Source of the DNA: Planctomycetia bacterium
GTDB lineage: Bacteria > Planctomycetota > Phycisphaerae > Phycisphaerales > SM1A02
DNA length: 38,293 nt
Assembly (NCBI GenBank): GCA_005787685.1
Contig: SYAC01000010.1
Coordinates: 1 to 38,293, forward strand
Direction of reading: 5' to 3'
How positions within the stretch are numbered: the stretch's first letter is position 1; the number at the start of each line of letters is the position of its first letter. The translations under genes were made by a program, and so were the position numbers. The notes beneath the pieces are model-generated. The model was not told the DNA's origin and did not search any database. It saw nothing but the letters and a program-made list of their open reading frames with translations. This document shows, piece after piece, positions 1 through 9,276 of the stretch.

Positions 1-2349
1 CATTTGGAGGAGCTTGTGAATGTTGATCCCACCACCGCCAAGCGCGTGGTCTTCAACGCCATCACCACTCAGGCGGTGCTGGAAGGTTTCGCCAATCCGC
101 GCTCCATTGACATGGACCGAGTGAACGCGCAACAAGCGCGGCGCATTCTTGATCGAATTGTGGGCTACCCCATTAGCCAAGTGCTGTGGAAAAAAGTGGC
201 GGGTGGTTTAAGCGCGGGCCGCGTTCAAAGCGTGGCTACTCGCATTGTTGTGGAACGCGACCGTGAAATTCGAGCGCATGTTCCCGATGAAAAGTGGAGC
301 GTGTGCGTGCGCTTGACCAACCAGCTTGCCAACTCCGCCGGCATGGCAGAGGCATGGAACACGCTCATGTCAAAGTTGGACGAACGCGGCAAAGGCGTGA
401 CTCAAAAAGATCAGGCCGCGTGGCTGGATTCCAACGGCGGATTTGAGACCGACCTCATTGAGATCAAGGGCAAAAAATTTGACTTGTCGTGCACCAAAGA
501 TGCGCCGCTCGACTTGTCCAAAGGCGCTGTGGATGCGGCAACCGCCGTTGGTTTGCAGCATGTTGTAGCCGATCGAACCGCCAACCCTGCGGGCAAGGGT
601 CCAGCGGCTTTCAATGTCAAAGTCACAGGAACACTTGATCCAAAGGCGCGCTACAAAGTCACAAGCGTAGAGGGCAAGCGCGAGGGTTCGAAGCCATATC
701 CACCATTTAAGACCAGCACTCTGCAACGAGCGGGCGGTTCACTGGGCCTGACCGCCGACCGCACCATGCGCTTGGCGCAGCAGTTGTACGAGGCCGGTTG
801 GATCACCTACATGCGCACCGACAGTCTGAACCTCGCGCCCGAATCTATTGAGGCGGCGCGCGGATACTTGCGCGCCAATTTTGGCGCGCAATATGTTCCG
901 GACAAAGCGCGCTATTACGAAAATAAAACCGAGGGCGCGCAAGAGGCGCATGAAGCTATTCGTCCAACTGATCCATCACGCGATCCATCGGCGGCCTTTC
1001 GTGATTTACCCGAGGACCAAGCAAAGGTGTACGGTTTGATTTGGCGCTGCTTCATGGCGTGTCAAACCGCCGACGCCGAATTTGAGCGCACCACCATTTT
1101 ATTCCAGCGATCCGATCAAGACACGGGCGCGGTGTTGCGAGCCAGCGGCCGCGTGCTGGTGTTCGACGGTTTCTTGCGCGTCAATCCGCGTAGTTCCGAG
1201 GACGCGCAACTTCCAAAGTTGAAAGATGGCGACACGCTCGCTCCATTTTCCATCGACGCCAAACAATCATTTACCTCGCCGCCATCGCGCTATACGGAAA
1301 GCAGCCTGATTAAATTCATGGAAGAGGAAGGCATTGGCCGGCCGAGCACCTACGCCAGTATTGTGCGCACCATTGTGGAGCGCAACTATGTGGAACGCCG
1401 CGGAACCAGCCTAGAAAGCACTTCATTAGGCGAGAAAGTCACGGATTTTCTCATCGCTTGGTTCAATGACATCATTGAAGTTGGCTACACGCGTGAAATG
1501 GAGAAAGAGTTGGACGATGTGGCCCAGCGCAAAATGGAATGGCACCAAATGCTGCGCGACTTCTGGAAAAAATTGAAAGCGGATTTAGATAAAGCCATCG
1601 AAGCCGACCATGTCAAAGCCAAAATGGATCCCGCGCCCTATGTCTGCCCCAAGTGCGGCAGTCAGACCGGATACCGCTTTGGCAAGAACGGACAATTTCT
1701 GTCATGCGTTTCATATCCGAGTTGCGTCTACGCCGCGCCAGTTGACCGCGAGGGTCGCCCGCTGCTTCCAGAGCGCGTGAACATTTGCAGCCCCGAAAAT
1801 AATCAGCCCATGGTCATGCGAACTGGACGCTTTGGACGCTTTATTACAAGCGACTTGCCGCCCAAGCCGCCCAAGCCCAAAAAGAAAAAGAAAACCAAAA
1901 AACAACTTGAGCAAGAACTTGCCTGCGGAGTGGTGGCTATTGCGGAGCCTTTGGAGAAAAAGCAATTCATTATCAATGTGGACCCCAAGGGCAAAATTAA
2001 ATTGCCCTCCGTGCCCCCGCTACTCACGGTTTTGGATTGCCCAAAATGCAAGACGCGCAAGCTGAATTTGCGTCTTGGCAAGCGCGGTCCGTGGCTCGGT
2101 TGCAGCGGATTTCCAAAGTGCCGCGGCCGCGAGGCCATGGCGAAACTCGATGAAACCACGCAGAAATCATTGGAAGTCGCGCTGGCCAACCATGAGTCCG
2201 CCAATCCGCGCGCCGCCATATTCACCATGGACGATGTGCCCGTGAAGGACGGCGACAATGTGGTGGAATTCATCTTGCCAGGCGGTGTTCAACTGCTTGC
2301 CATCCATCCAGATTCGCAAGTGCCCGCTCCCATCGCCAAGGCGGGGTGA
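1..2349 (+). CDS. topA: DNA topoisomerase I, 5' end outside window
   Basis: Type IA topoisomerase, which relaxes negatively supercoiled DNA through a 5'-phosphotyrosine intermediate. The frame is open from base 1. The first residues (H-L-E-E-L) match the stretch right after the Toprim D-x-D-x-E region, so only the Toprim N-terminus is missing. Counting the first codon as 1, the catalytic tyrosine is Tyr270 in I-T-Y-M-R-T-D-S. The family motif G-L-S-A-G-R-V-Q-S-V lies near residue 69 and the E-G-I-G-R-P-S-T-Y-A motif near 445. Two C-terminal Cys4 zinc-ribbon-like modules start at Cys549 and Cys680, separated by a Lys/Pro-rich linker. About 80 residues between roughly 105 and 215 look longer than in E. 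coli TopA. The stop abuts the stop of the convergent MFS gene with no base between. Confidence 0.96.
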   Translation, partial: HLEELVNVDPTTAKRVVFNAITTQAVLEGFANPRSIDMDRVNAQQARRILDRIVGYPISQVLWKKVAGGLSAGRVQSVATRIVVERDREIRAHVPDEKWSVCVRLTNQLANSAGMAEAWNTLMSKLDERGKGVTQKDQAAWLDSNGGFETDLIEIKGKKFDLSCTKDAPLDLSKGAVDAATAVGLQHVVADRTANPAGKGPAAFNVKVTGTLDPKARYKVTSVEGKREGSKPYPPFKTSTLQRAGGSLGLTADRTMRLAQQLYEAGWITYMRTDSLNLAPESIEAARGYLRANFGAQYVPDKARYYENKTEGAQEAHEAIRPTDPSRDPSAAFRDLPEDQAKVYGLIWRCFMACQTADAEFERTTILFQRSDQDTGAVLRASGRVLVFDGFLRVNPRSSEDAQLPKLKDGDTLAPFSIDAKQSFTSPPSRYTESSLIKFMEEEGIGRPSTYASIVRTIVERNYVERRGTSLESTSLGEKVTDFLIAWFNDIIEVGYTREMEKELDDVAQRKMEWHQMLRDFWKKLKADLDKAIEADHVKAKMDPAPYVCPKCGSQTGYRFGKNGQFLSCVSYPSCVYAAPVDREGRPLLPERVNICSPENNQPMVMRTGRFGRFITSDLPPKPPKPKKKKKTKKQLEQELACGVVAIAEPLEKKQFIINVDPKGKIKLPSVPPLLTVLDCPKCKTRKLNLRLGKRGPWLGCSGFPKCRGREAMAKLDETTQKSLEVALANHESANPRAAIFTMDDVPVKDGDNVVEFILPGGVQLLAIHPDSQVPAPIAKAG

Positions 2350-3654
2350 TTATTTCGCCTCAGGCGCTTTGTGACTTGGCATAAAGATCGCCACGGCAAT
2401 CAATGAGCCAATCGCCATCCACATGGGCACCGTGAACAATTGGTGGTAATTCATCTCGTCATCTTTTGTGGATATGCCGGCCACTTTGGTGGCAAACATA
2501 CTGCCCACAATAATTCCCACCCCCACAAAAATCAGGTTGAATAAATTTTGCGCCGTGGCCCTGACATCCTTGGTGGTGTATTTGTCCACCATCATGAAAG
2601 CCACAAAAATGAAACATCCAAAGCACAAACCATGCAGCGCCACGCCAAACATGACGGGCAACAAGTCTGGCTTATTGGCAAAAATGGCCATGCGCAACGC
2701 GTAGGCGCACAAGCCAATCATGAGCAGGGACTTGTATGAGAACTTTTTGGTCAACAGCGGAATAGCGCCTAACACCGCAATTTCGGTCATTTGTCCAATC
2801 GTCATCAAGCCGCCGCCGCCCACCCCAAAAATCTGATTGGTCCAGTCGGCGAAATTATTCACAGAAACATTGGCCGCCTTGCGTTGAATAGCGCCCAAAA
2901 AATCACTGGTAAAGACAAAGTAAAATTGATGGATCATGCTCACCGGAATGGACACCAAGAACAGCGTGACCAACGGCTGGAATCGAATTTCACCCATGGC
3001 CTCGGCCCACGCCATGTGTTGCTTGGGAGATTTTGTAGGCGGCGTGTGCGGTAGGGTTAAGCAATATGCCGCCATGATCAAGCCCAGCACCGCGCTCAAC
3101 TGAAACGCCACGGCGCGACCGGCATTTTGCGCCTGCGCAATTTCAATTTCGGTTCCAACGGCTGGGGTGTATTTGCGAAGCAATACTTGTCCAACCAAAA
3201 TGCCCACGCCAATCCAACCCAATGTTCCCCATAATCGAATCGGTCCAAAGTCGCGGTCGCGATTGGCAATATTGGCAAACGCAAGCGAATTGGTGAGCGC
3301 CAATGTTGGCGCGTAGACAAAGCCGTAAATAAAACTCAGCGAGCAAAATGTGTAAAAGTTCGCGGCGCCTGCAAGGTTCCATACCAGCACCGCGCCAATG
3401 GCGTGGCTGACGGCCAGCAACTTTTCCGTGGCAAACTTGCGATCGGCAAGTTGTCCAGCGATAAATGGCCCAAACACCGCGCCCGCCGCGCCCGCCGCCA
3501 AGCAATAACCAGTCTGATCTAGGGTGAACTTTCGAAATCCCGTGAGAAACGGATACAAAATTGGAAGCCACGCCCCCCAAATCGCGTACTGCAAAAACAT
3601 CATGATGCAAAGACGGGTCCTCACAAACATTGTTGGCGCGGTGGTTGCATTCAT
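2350..3654 (-). CDS. MFS transporter, nucleoside:H+ symporter-like
   Basis: A polytopic inner-membrane protein of 434 residues with about 12 hydrophobic segments, as usual for the major facilitator superfamily. The N-terminus (F-L-Q-Y-A-I-W-G-A-W-L-P) and the loop R-L-W-G-T-L-G-W-I resemble the NupG/XapB nucleoside permease family. It probably imports nucleosides with protons, but the substrate is inferred from family resemblance only. The ATG at 3654 is the first start on this strand. It has no clear Shine-Dalgarno sequence, and TATATT lies 7 nt upstream. It is divergent from ispG with only 38 bp between start codons, so the two promoters must overlap. It is not part of a catabolic cluster here. 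Confidence 0.8.
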   Translation of the reverse strand: MNATTAPTMFVRTRLCIMMFLQYAIWGAWLPILYPFLTGFRKFTLDQTGYCLAAGAAGAVFGPFIAGQLADRKFATEKLLAVSHAIGAVLVWNLAGAANFYTFCSLSFIYGFVYAPTLALTNSLAFANIANRDRDFGPIRLWGTLGWIGVGILVGQVLLRKYTPAVGTEIEIAQAQNAGRAVAFQLSAVLGLIMAAYCLTLPHTPPTKSPKQHMAWAEAMGEIRFQPLVTLFLVSIPVSMIHQFYFVFTSDFLGAIQRKAANVSVNNFADWTNQIFGVGGGGLMTIGQMTEIAVLGAIPLLTKKFSYKSLLMIGLCAYALRMAIFANKPDLLPVMFGVALHGLCFGCFIFVAFMMVDKYTTKDVRATAQNLFNLIFVGVGIIVGSMFATKVAGISTKDDEMNYHQLFTVPMWMAIGSLIAVAIFMPSHKAPEAK

Positions 3655-3661
3655 GCCATGG

Positions 3662-3686
3662 AATATAACTCCATTCTCGCTACACT
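3662..3686. promoter_or_regulatory. Overlapping divergent promoters of the MFS gene and ispG
   Basis: TATATT (minus strand, 3667 to 3662) lies 7 nt before the MFS ATG. TACACT (plus strand, 3681-3686) lies 6 nt before the ispG ATG. No convincing -35 element is visible for either. If these are -10 boxes, both transcripts begin at or next to the start codon, that is, they are leaderless. Confidence 0.45.
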
Positions 3687-3692
3687 TACTAA

Positions 3693-4946
3693 ATGCAAGA
3701 ACGCCGCAAGACCCGTCAAGTAACCGTTGGAGATGACCGCGTTGGACGAGTGAAGATCGGTGGCGACGCGCCAGTTTCAGTGCAGACCATGAACGCCGGG
3801 TTTACCTACGATATTGACGCATGCGTGGCCGAGATCAACCGCTACGCCGACGCTGGCGCCGACATGGTGCGTGTGGCCGTGCCCGAACGCAAAGACACCG
3901 ACGCCTTGCGACACATCTTGCCGCAAGTCAAAGTTCCCGTTGTCGCCGATGTTCACTTTCATTATCAACGGGCGCTTGAGGCTGTTGAGGCTGGAGTACA
4001 CAAGATTCGCTTGAACCCCGGCAATATCAGCGACCGTGATCAAGTGCTCAAAGTCATCGACGCCTGCAAAGAGCGCAAAATTCCAATCCGTATTGGCGTG
4101 AATGAAGGCTCCATTATTGAGCGCCGCGACAAGCAACGGCGCGCCGAGGAATTGGGCATGTATTTCCAGGGCCACAAATCCGGCCACTTGCTCGCGCTCA
4201 TGATCGCGAAGTTGGAGGAGTATCTGGAAATCTTCGCCGAGCGCGATTTTCACGATGTGGTCATCAGCGCCAAGAGCATGGACGCCACGCTGTGCATTGA
4301 CGCCTACACGGAAATCTCAAAGCGCTTCGACCATCCGCTGCATCTGGGCGTGACGCACGCCGGTCCAAAATCAACCGGCACAATCCGCTCCACCATCGCT
4401 CTTGGAACGCTGCTTGCCAACGGAATTGGCGACACCATTCGTCTTTCATACGCCAGCGACCACATTGATGAGGTGAAGGATGGCTTGGAAATTCTCTACT
4501 GTCTTGGCCGCCGCGAGCGCAAGGGTGCGGAAATGATTGCCTGTCCAACCTGCGGACGCATCCAAGTTGACTTGTTCACGCTTGTGAAAGAAGTCGAGGC
4601 CAAGTTGGCCAAGGAAGTTTCGCTACCAATAAAGGTGGCCGTGATGGGCTGCATTGTGAATGGCCCTGGCGAAGCCGAAGGCGCCGATGTGGCGGTGTTC
4701 GCGGGTGATCGCCGCGGAATTATCTATGTGCAAGGGCAAAAAGTTGCCAATGTTCCAGAGGAGGAAATCCTGGATCGCCTGCTGCTCGAGTGCACAACAT
4801 TTCAAGACAAGGTTCGCCGCGGCGAGGCCCAGTTGGGCCAGAAGAGCGTGGAGATTGTTCCACCCGATCCGATTGGCGAACTTGGCTCCGGCGTGGACAA
4901 GATTCGCAAGGGTCTGGTTGAAAAAGTGACTATTGGCGGTCGTTGA
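3693..4946 (+). CDS. ispG: 4-hydroxy-3-methylbut-2-enyl diphosphate synthase (flavodoxin/ferredoxin type)
   Basis: Penultimate enzyme of the MEP isoprenoid pathway. It reductively opens 2-C-methylerythritol 2,4-cyclodiphosphate to HMBPP using a [4Fe-4S] cluster. The 417-residue product has the TIM-barrel motifs V-A-D-V-H-F-H and K-I-R-L-N-P-G-N-I. The cluster ligands are visible: Cys284 and Cys287 in C-P-T-C-G-R, Cys320 in M-G-C-I-V-N-G-P-G-E, and Glu327. This is the short bacterial form without the plant-type insert domain. The start ATG is preceded by TACACT at 6 nt and no ribosome-binding site. Its stop overlaps the next ATG by one base (TGATG), so the downstream gene is likely co-translated. 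dxs and a prenyl synthase lie within 6 kb. Confidence 0.97.
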   Translation: MQERRKTRQVTVGDDRVGRVKIGGDAPVSVQTMNAGFTYDIDACVAEINRYADAGADMVRVAVPERKDTDALRHILPQVKVPVVADVHFHYQRALEAVEAGVHKIRLNPGNISDRDQVLKVIDACKERKIPIRIGVNEGSIIERRDKQRRAEELGMYFQGHKSGHLLALMIAKLEEYLEIFAERDFHDVVISAKSMDATLCIDAYTEISKRFDHPLHLGVTHAGPKSTGTIRSTIALGTLLANGIGDTIRLSYASDHIDEVKDGLEILYCLGRRERKGAEMIACPTCGRIQVDLFTLVKEVEAKLAKEVSLPIKVAVMGCIVNGPGEAEGADVAVFAGDRRGIIYVQGQKVANVPEEEILDRLLLECTTFQDKVRRGEAQLGQKSVEIVPPDPIGELGSGVDKIRKGLVEKVTIGGR

Positions 4947-6007
4947 TGCCGCGGCGCGTCGTTCGTGCATTCACCATTGTTGAATTGTTGGTTGTGGTTT
5001 CCATCATCGCCCTCCTAGTGGCGTTGCTTGCCACTGGAATCAATTCCGCTCTCAAGACTTCCAGAAATTCCAAGCAACTCAGCAACCTGCGCCAAATGTT
5101 CACGGGCTGGACCCTGTATTCGAATCAATACAACGACCAATGCCTTCCCGGATTTCTCTCGGTGGAGATTCAAAATATGTGGAAGGTCGCCTATCGCATG
5201 AAGGAAAAAGTGGAGGGGCAATCTAGCGATAAATTCGATCGCGCCGCCACGCAAACATATCCATGGCGCCTTGCGCCGTATCTGGACTATTCATGGGAAT
5301 TACTGCTGGGCTATCGCGATGATCCAAATACCGAAGCCACAGGTTCGCTGTACACCATTGCCCCACTCACCATCGCCAGTGCCAAGCTTGGTGATGCCCT
5401 GCAACAACTTTGTCCACGCTCAACCATGGGAGCAAGCGTGGCGTTACAACCCGCTTATGGCTACAACGCATTTTATATTGGTGGATGGTGGGACCTCTCT
5501 AAAAATCCAAAGACGCAGGGACTCGCGCGCCCCTATTTCTCCGACGCGCTTTCTATTGCGGCCGACAAAAAGACCAACGCAGGCGCCATCGCTCGAACGA
5601 TTGGGACAATCGCTCTGCCAGATCGCATGACGGTTTTTGCGCCGTCGGCGTATCTGGCGGCCAACGCTTCAGCGCCCGCGCCTGGCTCGACTGCGACCAA
5701 CCTTCAAAATGGCTATCGCTCGTTGGAGCCCAACATTGCCGGTGCCGCGTGGTTAACTCCACCGTGGCTTGGCACCCAGCGAATTTGGAGCTCATCCAAC
5801 AATGATCCTTTGAGCCTGGCCCTGTACACCGATCAAGCCGTGGTGGTGATGCGTGATTCCAAGCAAATCCCCATCGCCAAAGGCGATGGAAGCAACACGC
5901 TGGAAAATTATGCCGGCTTAAACGATATGCGCGCGTGGGTGAACATGGCCAACATGTCCAACGCGCAACCAGGACCCCTGCACACAGGAACCTTGGCCGA
6001 GCAATGA
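4946..6007 (+). CDS. Prepilin-type N-terminal cleavage/methylation protein (pseudopilin-like)
   Basis: A 353-residue protein with a type IV prepilin leader. The short basic N-terminus M-P-R-R-V-V-R-A is followed by F-T-I-V-E-L-L and about 20 hydrophobic residues. Cleavage would fall between Ala8 and Phe9, with Glu at +5 of the mature protein. The rest is a soluble domain of the kind found in the abundant planctomycete pseudopilin-like proteins. Role unknown: such proteins may belong to a type II secretion or pilus system, but no other component of one is present here. The ATG overlaps the ispG stop by one base. An in-frame TTG one codon earlier is less likely. The link with ispG is probably positional rather than functional. 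Confidence 0.8.
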   Translation: MPRRVVRAFTIVELLVVVSIIALLVALLATGINSALKTSRNSKQLSNLRQMFTGWTLYSNQYNDQCLPGFLSVEIQNMWKVAYRMKEKVEGQSSDKFDRAATQTYPWRLAPYLDYSWELLLGYRDDPNTEATGSLYTIAPLTIASAKLGDALQQLCPRSTMGASVALQPAYGYNAFYIGGWWDLSKNPKTQGLARPYFSDALSIAADKKTNAGAIARTIGTIALPDRMTVFAPSAYLAANASAPAPGSTATNLQNGYRSLEPNIAGAAWLTPPWLGTQRIWSSSNNDPLSLALYTDQAVVVMRDSKQIPIAKGDGSNTLENYAGLNDMRAWVNMANMSNAQPGPLHTGTLAEQ

Positions 6008-6052
6008 TCGCGTTCAATCACGGGCGCCTCTGGTTGCGCGACCCAAATCCAA

Positions 6053-7669
6053 TCACACAGGCGATCGCGTTTGACCAATTCCATACGCCAAGCTGGCCAC
6101 GCTCACATCGTCAGTGAATGGCGCACCCGCGGCGTGCGCGCGCAATAATTGCATGACGCGTTCAACATCCTCATGCTCATTCCGGCTGTCGGCCACGCAC
6201 TCAAAGACGCGCTGCATACCCAACTCCTCGCCGTCGGCGTTGCGTTGTTCACACACGCCGTCGCTGAACAACAAAAGGCGATCGCCCAATTGCAATTGCA
6301 ATTCACTGAACTCATATTCTTCATCAACCACGCCAATCGGCGGTCCACCATTGCATTGCAGCTGGATGGCCGGCGCGCCGGCGCGCACAATGGCGCCCAT
6401 GGCGTGTCCAGCGTCCACCATGCTCATCAGACGCCCATCGCTAGACAACCGCATGGCCATCAAGGTTGCAAATTCGGCCTGGCTTCGGTGGCGTCTGACA
6501 TAGGAATTGGTGGCGTTCATGGCCTGCGCAATTGAATTGCCACGCTCCAATTCACCCGCCAAATGCGCTTGAATACTCGCCATCAACATGCCGGCGCTTG
6601 CGCCTTTACCAGCCACATCGCCCAGAAAAAACCAGAAACCTTGGTCGCTCTCGCCCGCGCCAACAATGTCGCCGGCCACCACGCGTCCGGGTTCGCTGTA
6701 CAGTTTCCAGCGCCAGGGTCCCATGCATCCCTGATCCGCAGGCATAAGCCGCCGCTGCACCGCGTGCGCCGCGGCCAACTCCGTTTGAATATGCAATTGC
6801 CGCTGCGCCAAATCACGCCGGCGAATTTCGCCCAGACCCATGCCCACAAATTGCCCCAGCGCTTTCGCGAACGCCGCGTCGTCGTTGTTGGACTTCAATC
6901 CACTTGTGGAATCCAAATATAAAAATCCTTCCACGCTTGAGTCCAACAAAATTGGAACGCACAGCGCGGCCGTCACTCCTTGGTTAATCATACTTTCGGA
7001 CAAGTTCATGCCGGCGTCTTGATCAAGTCGCACCGGCTTTCCCGCCGCCGCGGCGCGCAGCAATGTGCTGCTCATTCTGGCTTGAACATCGCCCTGATTG
7101 GATTGGGTCACCGATGCCAGCATTTCATACAGGGAGTCATCGTGTCCCCGCAACAATGTGGCTCGTCCAAATCCTGTTCCCAACAACAAGGCTTTCACCG
7201 CGATCAACGCCATGGACTTTTCATCGCTGGCCTCCTGCAATTTCGAAGCCACATCCAGCAGCACATTTAAGCGCCTTCCCGCCAAATTGGCGAGTTCGTC
7301 CGGTTCAATCAGTTTGATACCGTTACCCGAATCGTGGGCGGTCAGCTGAACCAGGGTCATGGCCTCGCCACCTAAATCCACGCGCAGAACATAGGGGTGA
7401 ATGGTCAGTTGATCGCCGTGGGCAAGCACGCATGGCTCTTGTGCGAGCAGCGGAGTTCCATTGATGCGTGTTCCGTGTCGCGATCCATTGTCAATGAAAG
7501 TCCAATTGTCATCCACGCAATGCAGCGTGGCATGGCGGCGCGAAACATGCGGATCATTCAACCGCATCACGCACTCCATGGCGCGCCCAATGGTGATGGC
7601 TGTTTCGGGAGTGAATTCAATTGGCTCCCCACCGCCTTTCAAAAAGGCAAGTTTTAGATTGCGCCTCAA
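6053..7669 (-). CDS. FHA-GAF-SpoIIE (PP2C-type) serine phosphatase
   Basis: A cytoplasmic signalling protein of 538 residues. Residues 1-100 form an FHA phosphothreonine-binding domain (I-G-R-A, S-R-R-H-A, N-G-S-R-H-G-T). About 125-290 is GAF-like. About 315-530 is a SpoIIE/RsbU-type PP2C phosphatase with G-D-I-V-G, G-D-V-A-G-K-G, D-A-G-H, F-S-D-G-V-C-E and D-D-V-S metal-binding motifs. It probably dephosphorylates a partner such as an anti-sigma-factor antagonist, recruited or controlled through the FHA and GAF domains; no such partner is nearby. The TTG start overlaps the stop of the upstream channel gene (TTGA), which implies translational coupling, with GGAAG about 10 nt upstream. An in-frame ATG close to this point is absent. 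Confidence 0.88.
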   Translation of the reverse strand: MRRNLKLAFLKGGGEPIEFTPETAITIGRAMECVMRLNDPHVSRRHATLHCVDDNWTFIDNGSRHGTRINGTPLLAQEPCVLAHGDQLTIHPYVLRVDLGGEAMTLVQLTAHDSGNGIKLIEPDELANLAGRRLNVLLDVASKLQEASDEKSMALIAVKALLLGTGFGRATLLRGHDDSLYEMLASVTQSNQGDVQARMSSTLLRAAAAGKPVRLDQDAGMNLSESMINQGVTAALCVPILLDSSVEGFLYLDSTSGLKSNNDDAAFAKALGQFVGMGLGEIRRRDLAQRQLHIQTELAAAHAVQRRLMPADQGCMGPWRWKLYSEPGRVVAGDIVGAGESDQGFWFFLGDVAGKGASAGMLMASIQAHLAGELERGNSIAQAMNATNSYVRRHRSQAEFATLMAMRLSSDGRLMSMVDAGHAMGAIVRAGAPAIQLQCNGGPPIGVVDEEYEFSELQLQLGDRLLLFSDGVCEQRNADGEELGMQRVFECVADSRNEHEDVERVMQLLRAHAAGAPFTDDVSVASLAYGIGQTRSPV

Positions 7670-8367
7670 CGCGCCGCTTCCGCGGGTTCGCGTTGCGTAG
7701 CCGCAATGCTCTCGTCCAACTCTTTCAATCGAGTGGGACGCCTAGGCAGCCCAAGTTGTGCCGCGGCAATCACGGATTCCATTCGTCCCAATGAGCGATC
7801 GGCCAATCCCTTGAACGCCATGTATGGAAACAGCGTCAACAACGCCACCGCAAGGCCACTGGCTGTGGTGATCAGGGCTTCGCCAATTCCTCCGGACACT
7901 CCGCGCGGATCGGCCAAGCCACTTGTGTTGCCAAGCACTTGAAAACTTTTAATAATTCCAATCACTGTTCCTAAAATTCCAATCATGGGGCTCGCCGTGA
8001 TGATGGTGGACAGAATCACGGAAAATCGTTCAAGCCGATGGCGCTGAATTTCCGCGGCGGCCGTCGCCACGCTGTCATCGCTGCCGTCAATCACCATGCG
8101 TGCGGCCACGGCCATGTCGGGCAAGATGCTGCCTTCGCATAGTTGAATCACCTTGTCGCGCTTGCCGGCGCGCAAGGCCTCAACCAAAGCGTCCACCTGT
8201 CTTTTCGCCTTGCGGCTTGCCACTGTGCGCCAAAAAATAATCCGTTCCACCGTGAGTGAAAGCGAAAAGATGGCGAGAAATAAAAGCGGATACATGATAA
8301 ATCCGCCGTGCTGTAAAAACCCTAAAAACTCGTTGAATGCGCTGCTCATGGGCGGCATCATAGACAT
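7666..8367 (-). CDS. MotA/TolQ/ExbB family proton channel
   Basis: An inner-membrane protein of about 233 residues with three hydrophobic segments: one near the N-terminus and two in the conserved C-terminal half (S-P-M-I-G-I-L-G-T-V-I-G-I-I and G-E-A-L-I-T-T-A-S-G-L-A-V-A-L). This is the TolQ/ExbB layout. The family conducts protons with an ExbD/TolR partner to power outer-membrane or surface processes. No ExbD/TolR gene is visible, so the partner must be encoded elsewhere. I chose the ATG at 8367. ATGs at 8361 and 8349 and a TTG at 8391 are possible, and none has a strong ribosome-binding site. It overlaps the phosphatase gene downstream and is divergent from the prenyl synthase. Confidence 0.85.
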   Translation of the reverse strand: MSMMPPMSSAFNEFLGFLQHGGFIMYPLLFLAIFSLSLTVERIIFWRTVASRKAKRQVDALVEALRAGKRDKVIQLCEGSILPDMAVAARMVIDGSDDSVATAAAEIQRHRLERFSVILSTIITASPMIGILGTVIGIIKSFQVLGNTSGLADPRGVSGGIGEALITTASGLAVALLTLFPYMAFKGLADRSLGRMESVIAAAQLGLPRRPTRLKELDESIAATQREPAEAAR

Positions 8368-8387
8368 TCTGCTCAACTTTATATACT
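8361..8387 (+). promoter_or_regulatory. Probable promoter of the prenyl synthase gene
   Basis: TAGACA (8361-8366), a 15-nt spacer and TATACT (8382-8387) resemble a sigma-70 type promoter with a short spacer. The ATG follows after only 7 nt, so the transcript would be leaderless or nearly so. The region overlaps the 5' end of the divergent channel gene. Confidence 0.5.
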
Positions 8388-8394
8388 GCAATTC

Positions 8395-9276
8395 ATGCTT
8401 GAATTAAAGAGCACAAGCCAGTTGACCGACGACCAATTGCTGGCGCATGTCGAGCGCGCACTCACGCACGCCATTGCGAATCGCTCGCTGGCGGCCAAAC
8501 TGAAAGAAGCAACGCACTACGCGCTCTTGGGTGGTGGCAAGCGCGTGCGACCGTTACTGTGTTTGCATTGCTGCGCCGCCGCAAGCGCAAACATGGAGCA
8601 CGCCATGCCCGCCGCGGTGGCGATTGAAATGATCCACGCCTTCAGTTTGGTGCATGACGATTTGCCCGCGTTGGACAACGACGATATGCGCCGCGGCCGC
8701 GCCACAACGCATGTCGCTTTCGGCGAGCCACTCGCCATTCTGGCGGGCGACGCGCTCTTTTCAATCGCCATGGAACAGGCGCTTTCTTGCAAGATTGGCG
8801 CGGCGCACATTGCCCATGAATTGGCCAACGCCACCACCGAAATGATTTCCGGGCAAGTGCTTGACACGCTTGGCGGATTTCCCAGGGACTTCAACCCCGC
8901 GCAACAATTGGAGCTGATCCACCGCCAAAAAACTGGTGCGCTGATCCGCGCCGCGTGTCGTATGGGCGCCTTCGCCGCGGCCGCCAACCCCGACACTCTT
9001 GATCGCTTGTCGCGCTGGGGCGAAACCATGGGTCTGATGTTCCAAGTGGTCGACGACATCTTGGATGAGACGCAATCCAGCGAACATTTGGGCAAATCCG
9101 CAGGCAAAGACATAGCGCAAGGTAAAATCACTTACCCCAAAATTCACGGCATTGCCTGGAGCCGCGATTATGTCAAGGAATTGCTGGCGCAAAGCGAGCA
9201 ACTTCTCAAACCACTATCCGATGGCGCGCAACCACTCCGCGCCATGGCCCAGGCGTTGGCCACTCGCACCAAGTGA
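8395..9276 (+). CDS. Polyprenyl (farnesyl/geranylgeranyl) diphosphate synthase
   Basis: Short-chain trans-prenyl diphosphate synthase of 293 residues, all-alpha isoprenoid synthase fold, cytoplasmic. It condenses IPP with allylic diphosphates. The first Asp-rich motif is D88-D-L-P-A-L-D and the second is D220-D-I-L-D. G-G-K-R-V-R-P binds IPP diphosphate, and K-T-G-A-L is also present. The first motif has the type II spacing (D-D-x4-D) of bacterial IspA enzymes. The product may be C15 or C20; chain length cannot be fixed from sequence alone. The start ATG follows TATACT by 7 nt with no ribosome-binding site. It sits between ispG and dxs, making an isoprenoid group. Confidence 0.93.
   Translation: MLELKSTSQLTDDQLLAHVERALTHAIANRSLAAKLKEATHYALLGGGKRVRPLLCLHCCAAASANMEHAMPAAVAIEMIHAFSLVHDDLPALDNDDMRRGRATTHVAFGEPLAILAGDALFSIAMEQALSCKIGAAHIAHELANATTEMISGQVLDTLGGFPRDFNPAQQLELIHRQKTGALIRAACRMGAFAAAANPDTLDRLSRWGETMGLMFQVVDDILDETQSSEHLGKSAGKDIAQGKITYPKIHGIAWSRDYVKELLAQSEQLLKPLSDGAQPLRAMAQALATRTK

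Noticed and set aside
8517..9131. Minus-strand open frame of 204 codons inside the prenyl synthase gene
   Set aside because: The sense strand encodes a clear enzyme with both Asp-rich motifs; the antisense frame has no recognisable content.
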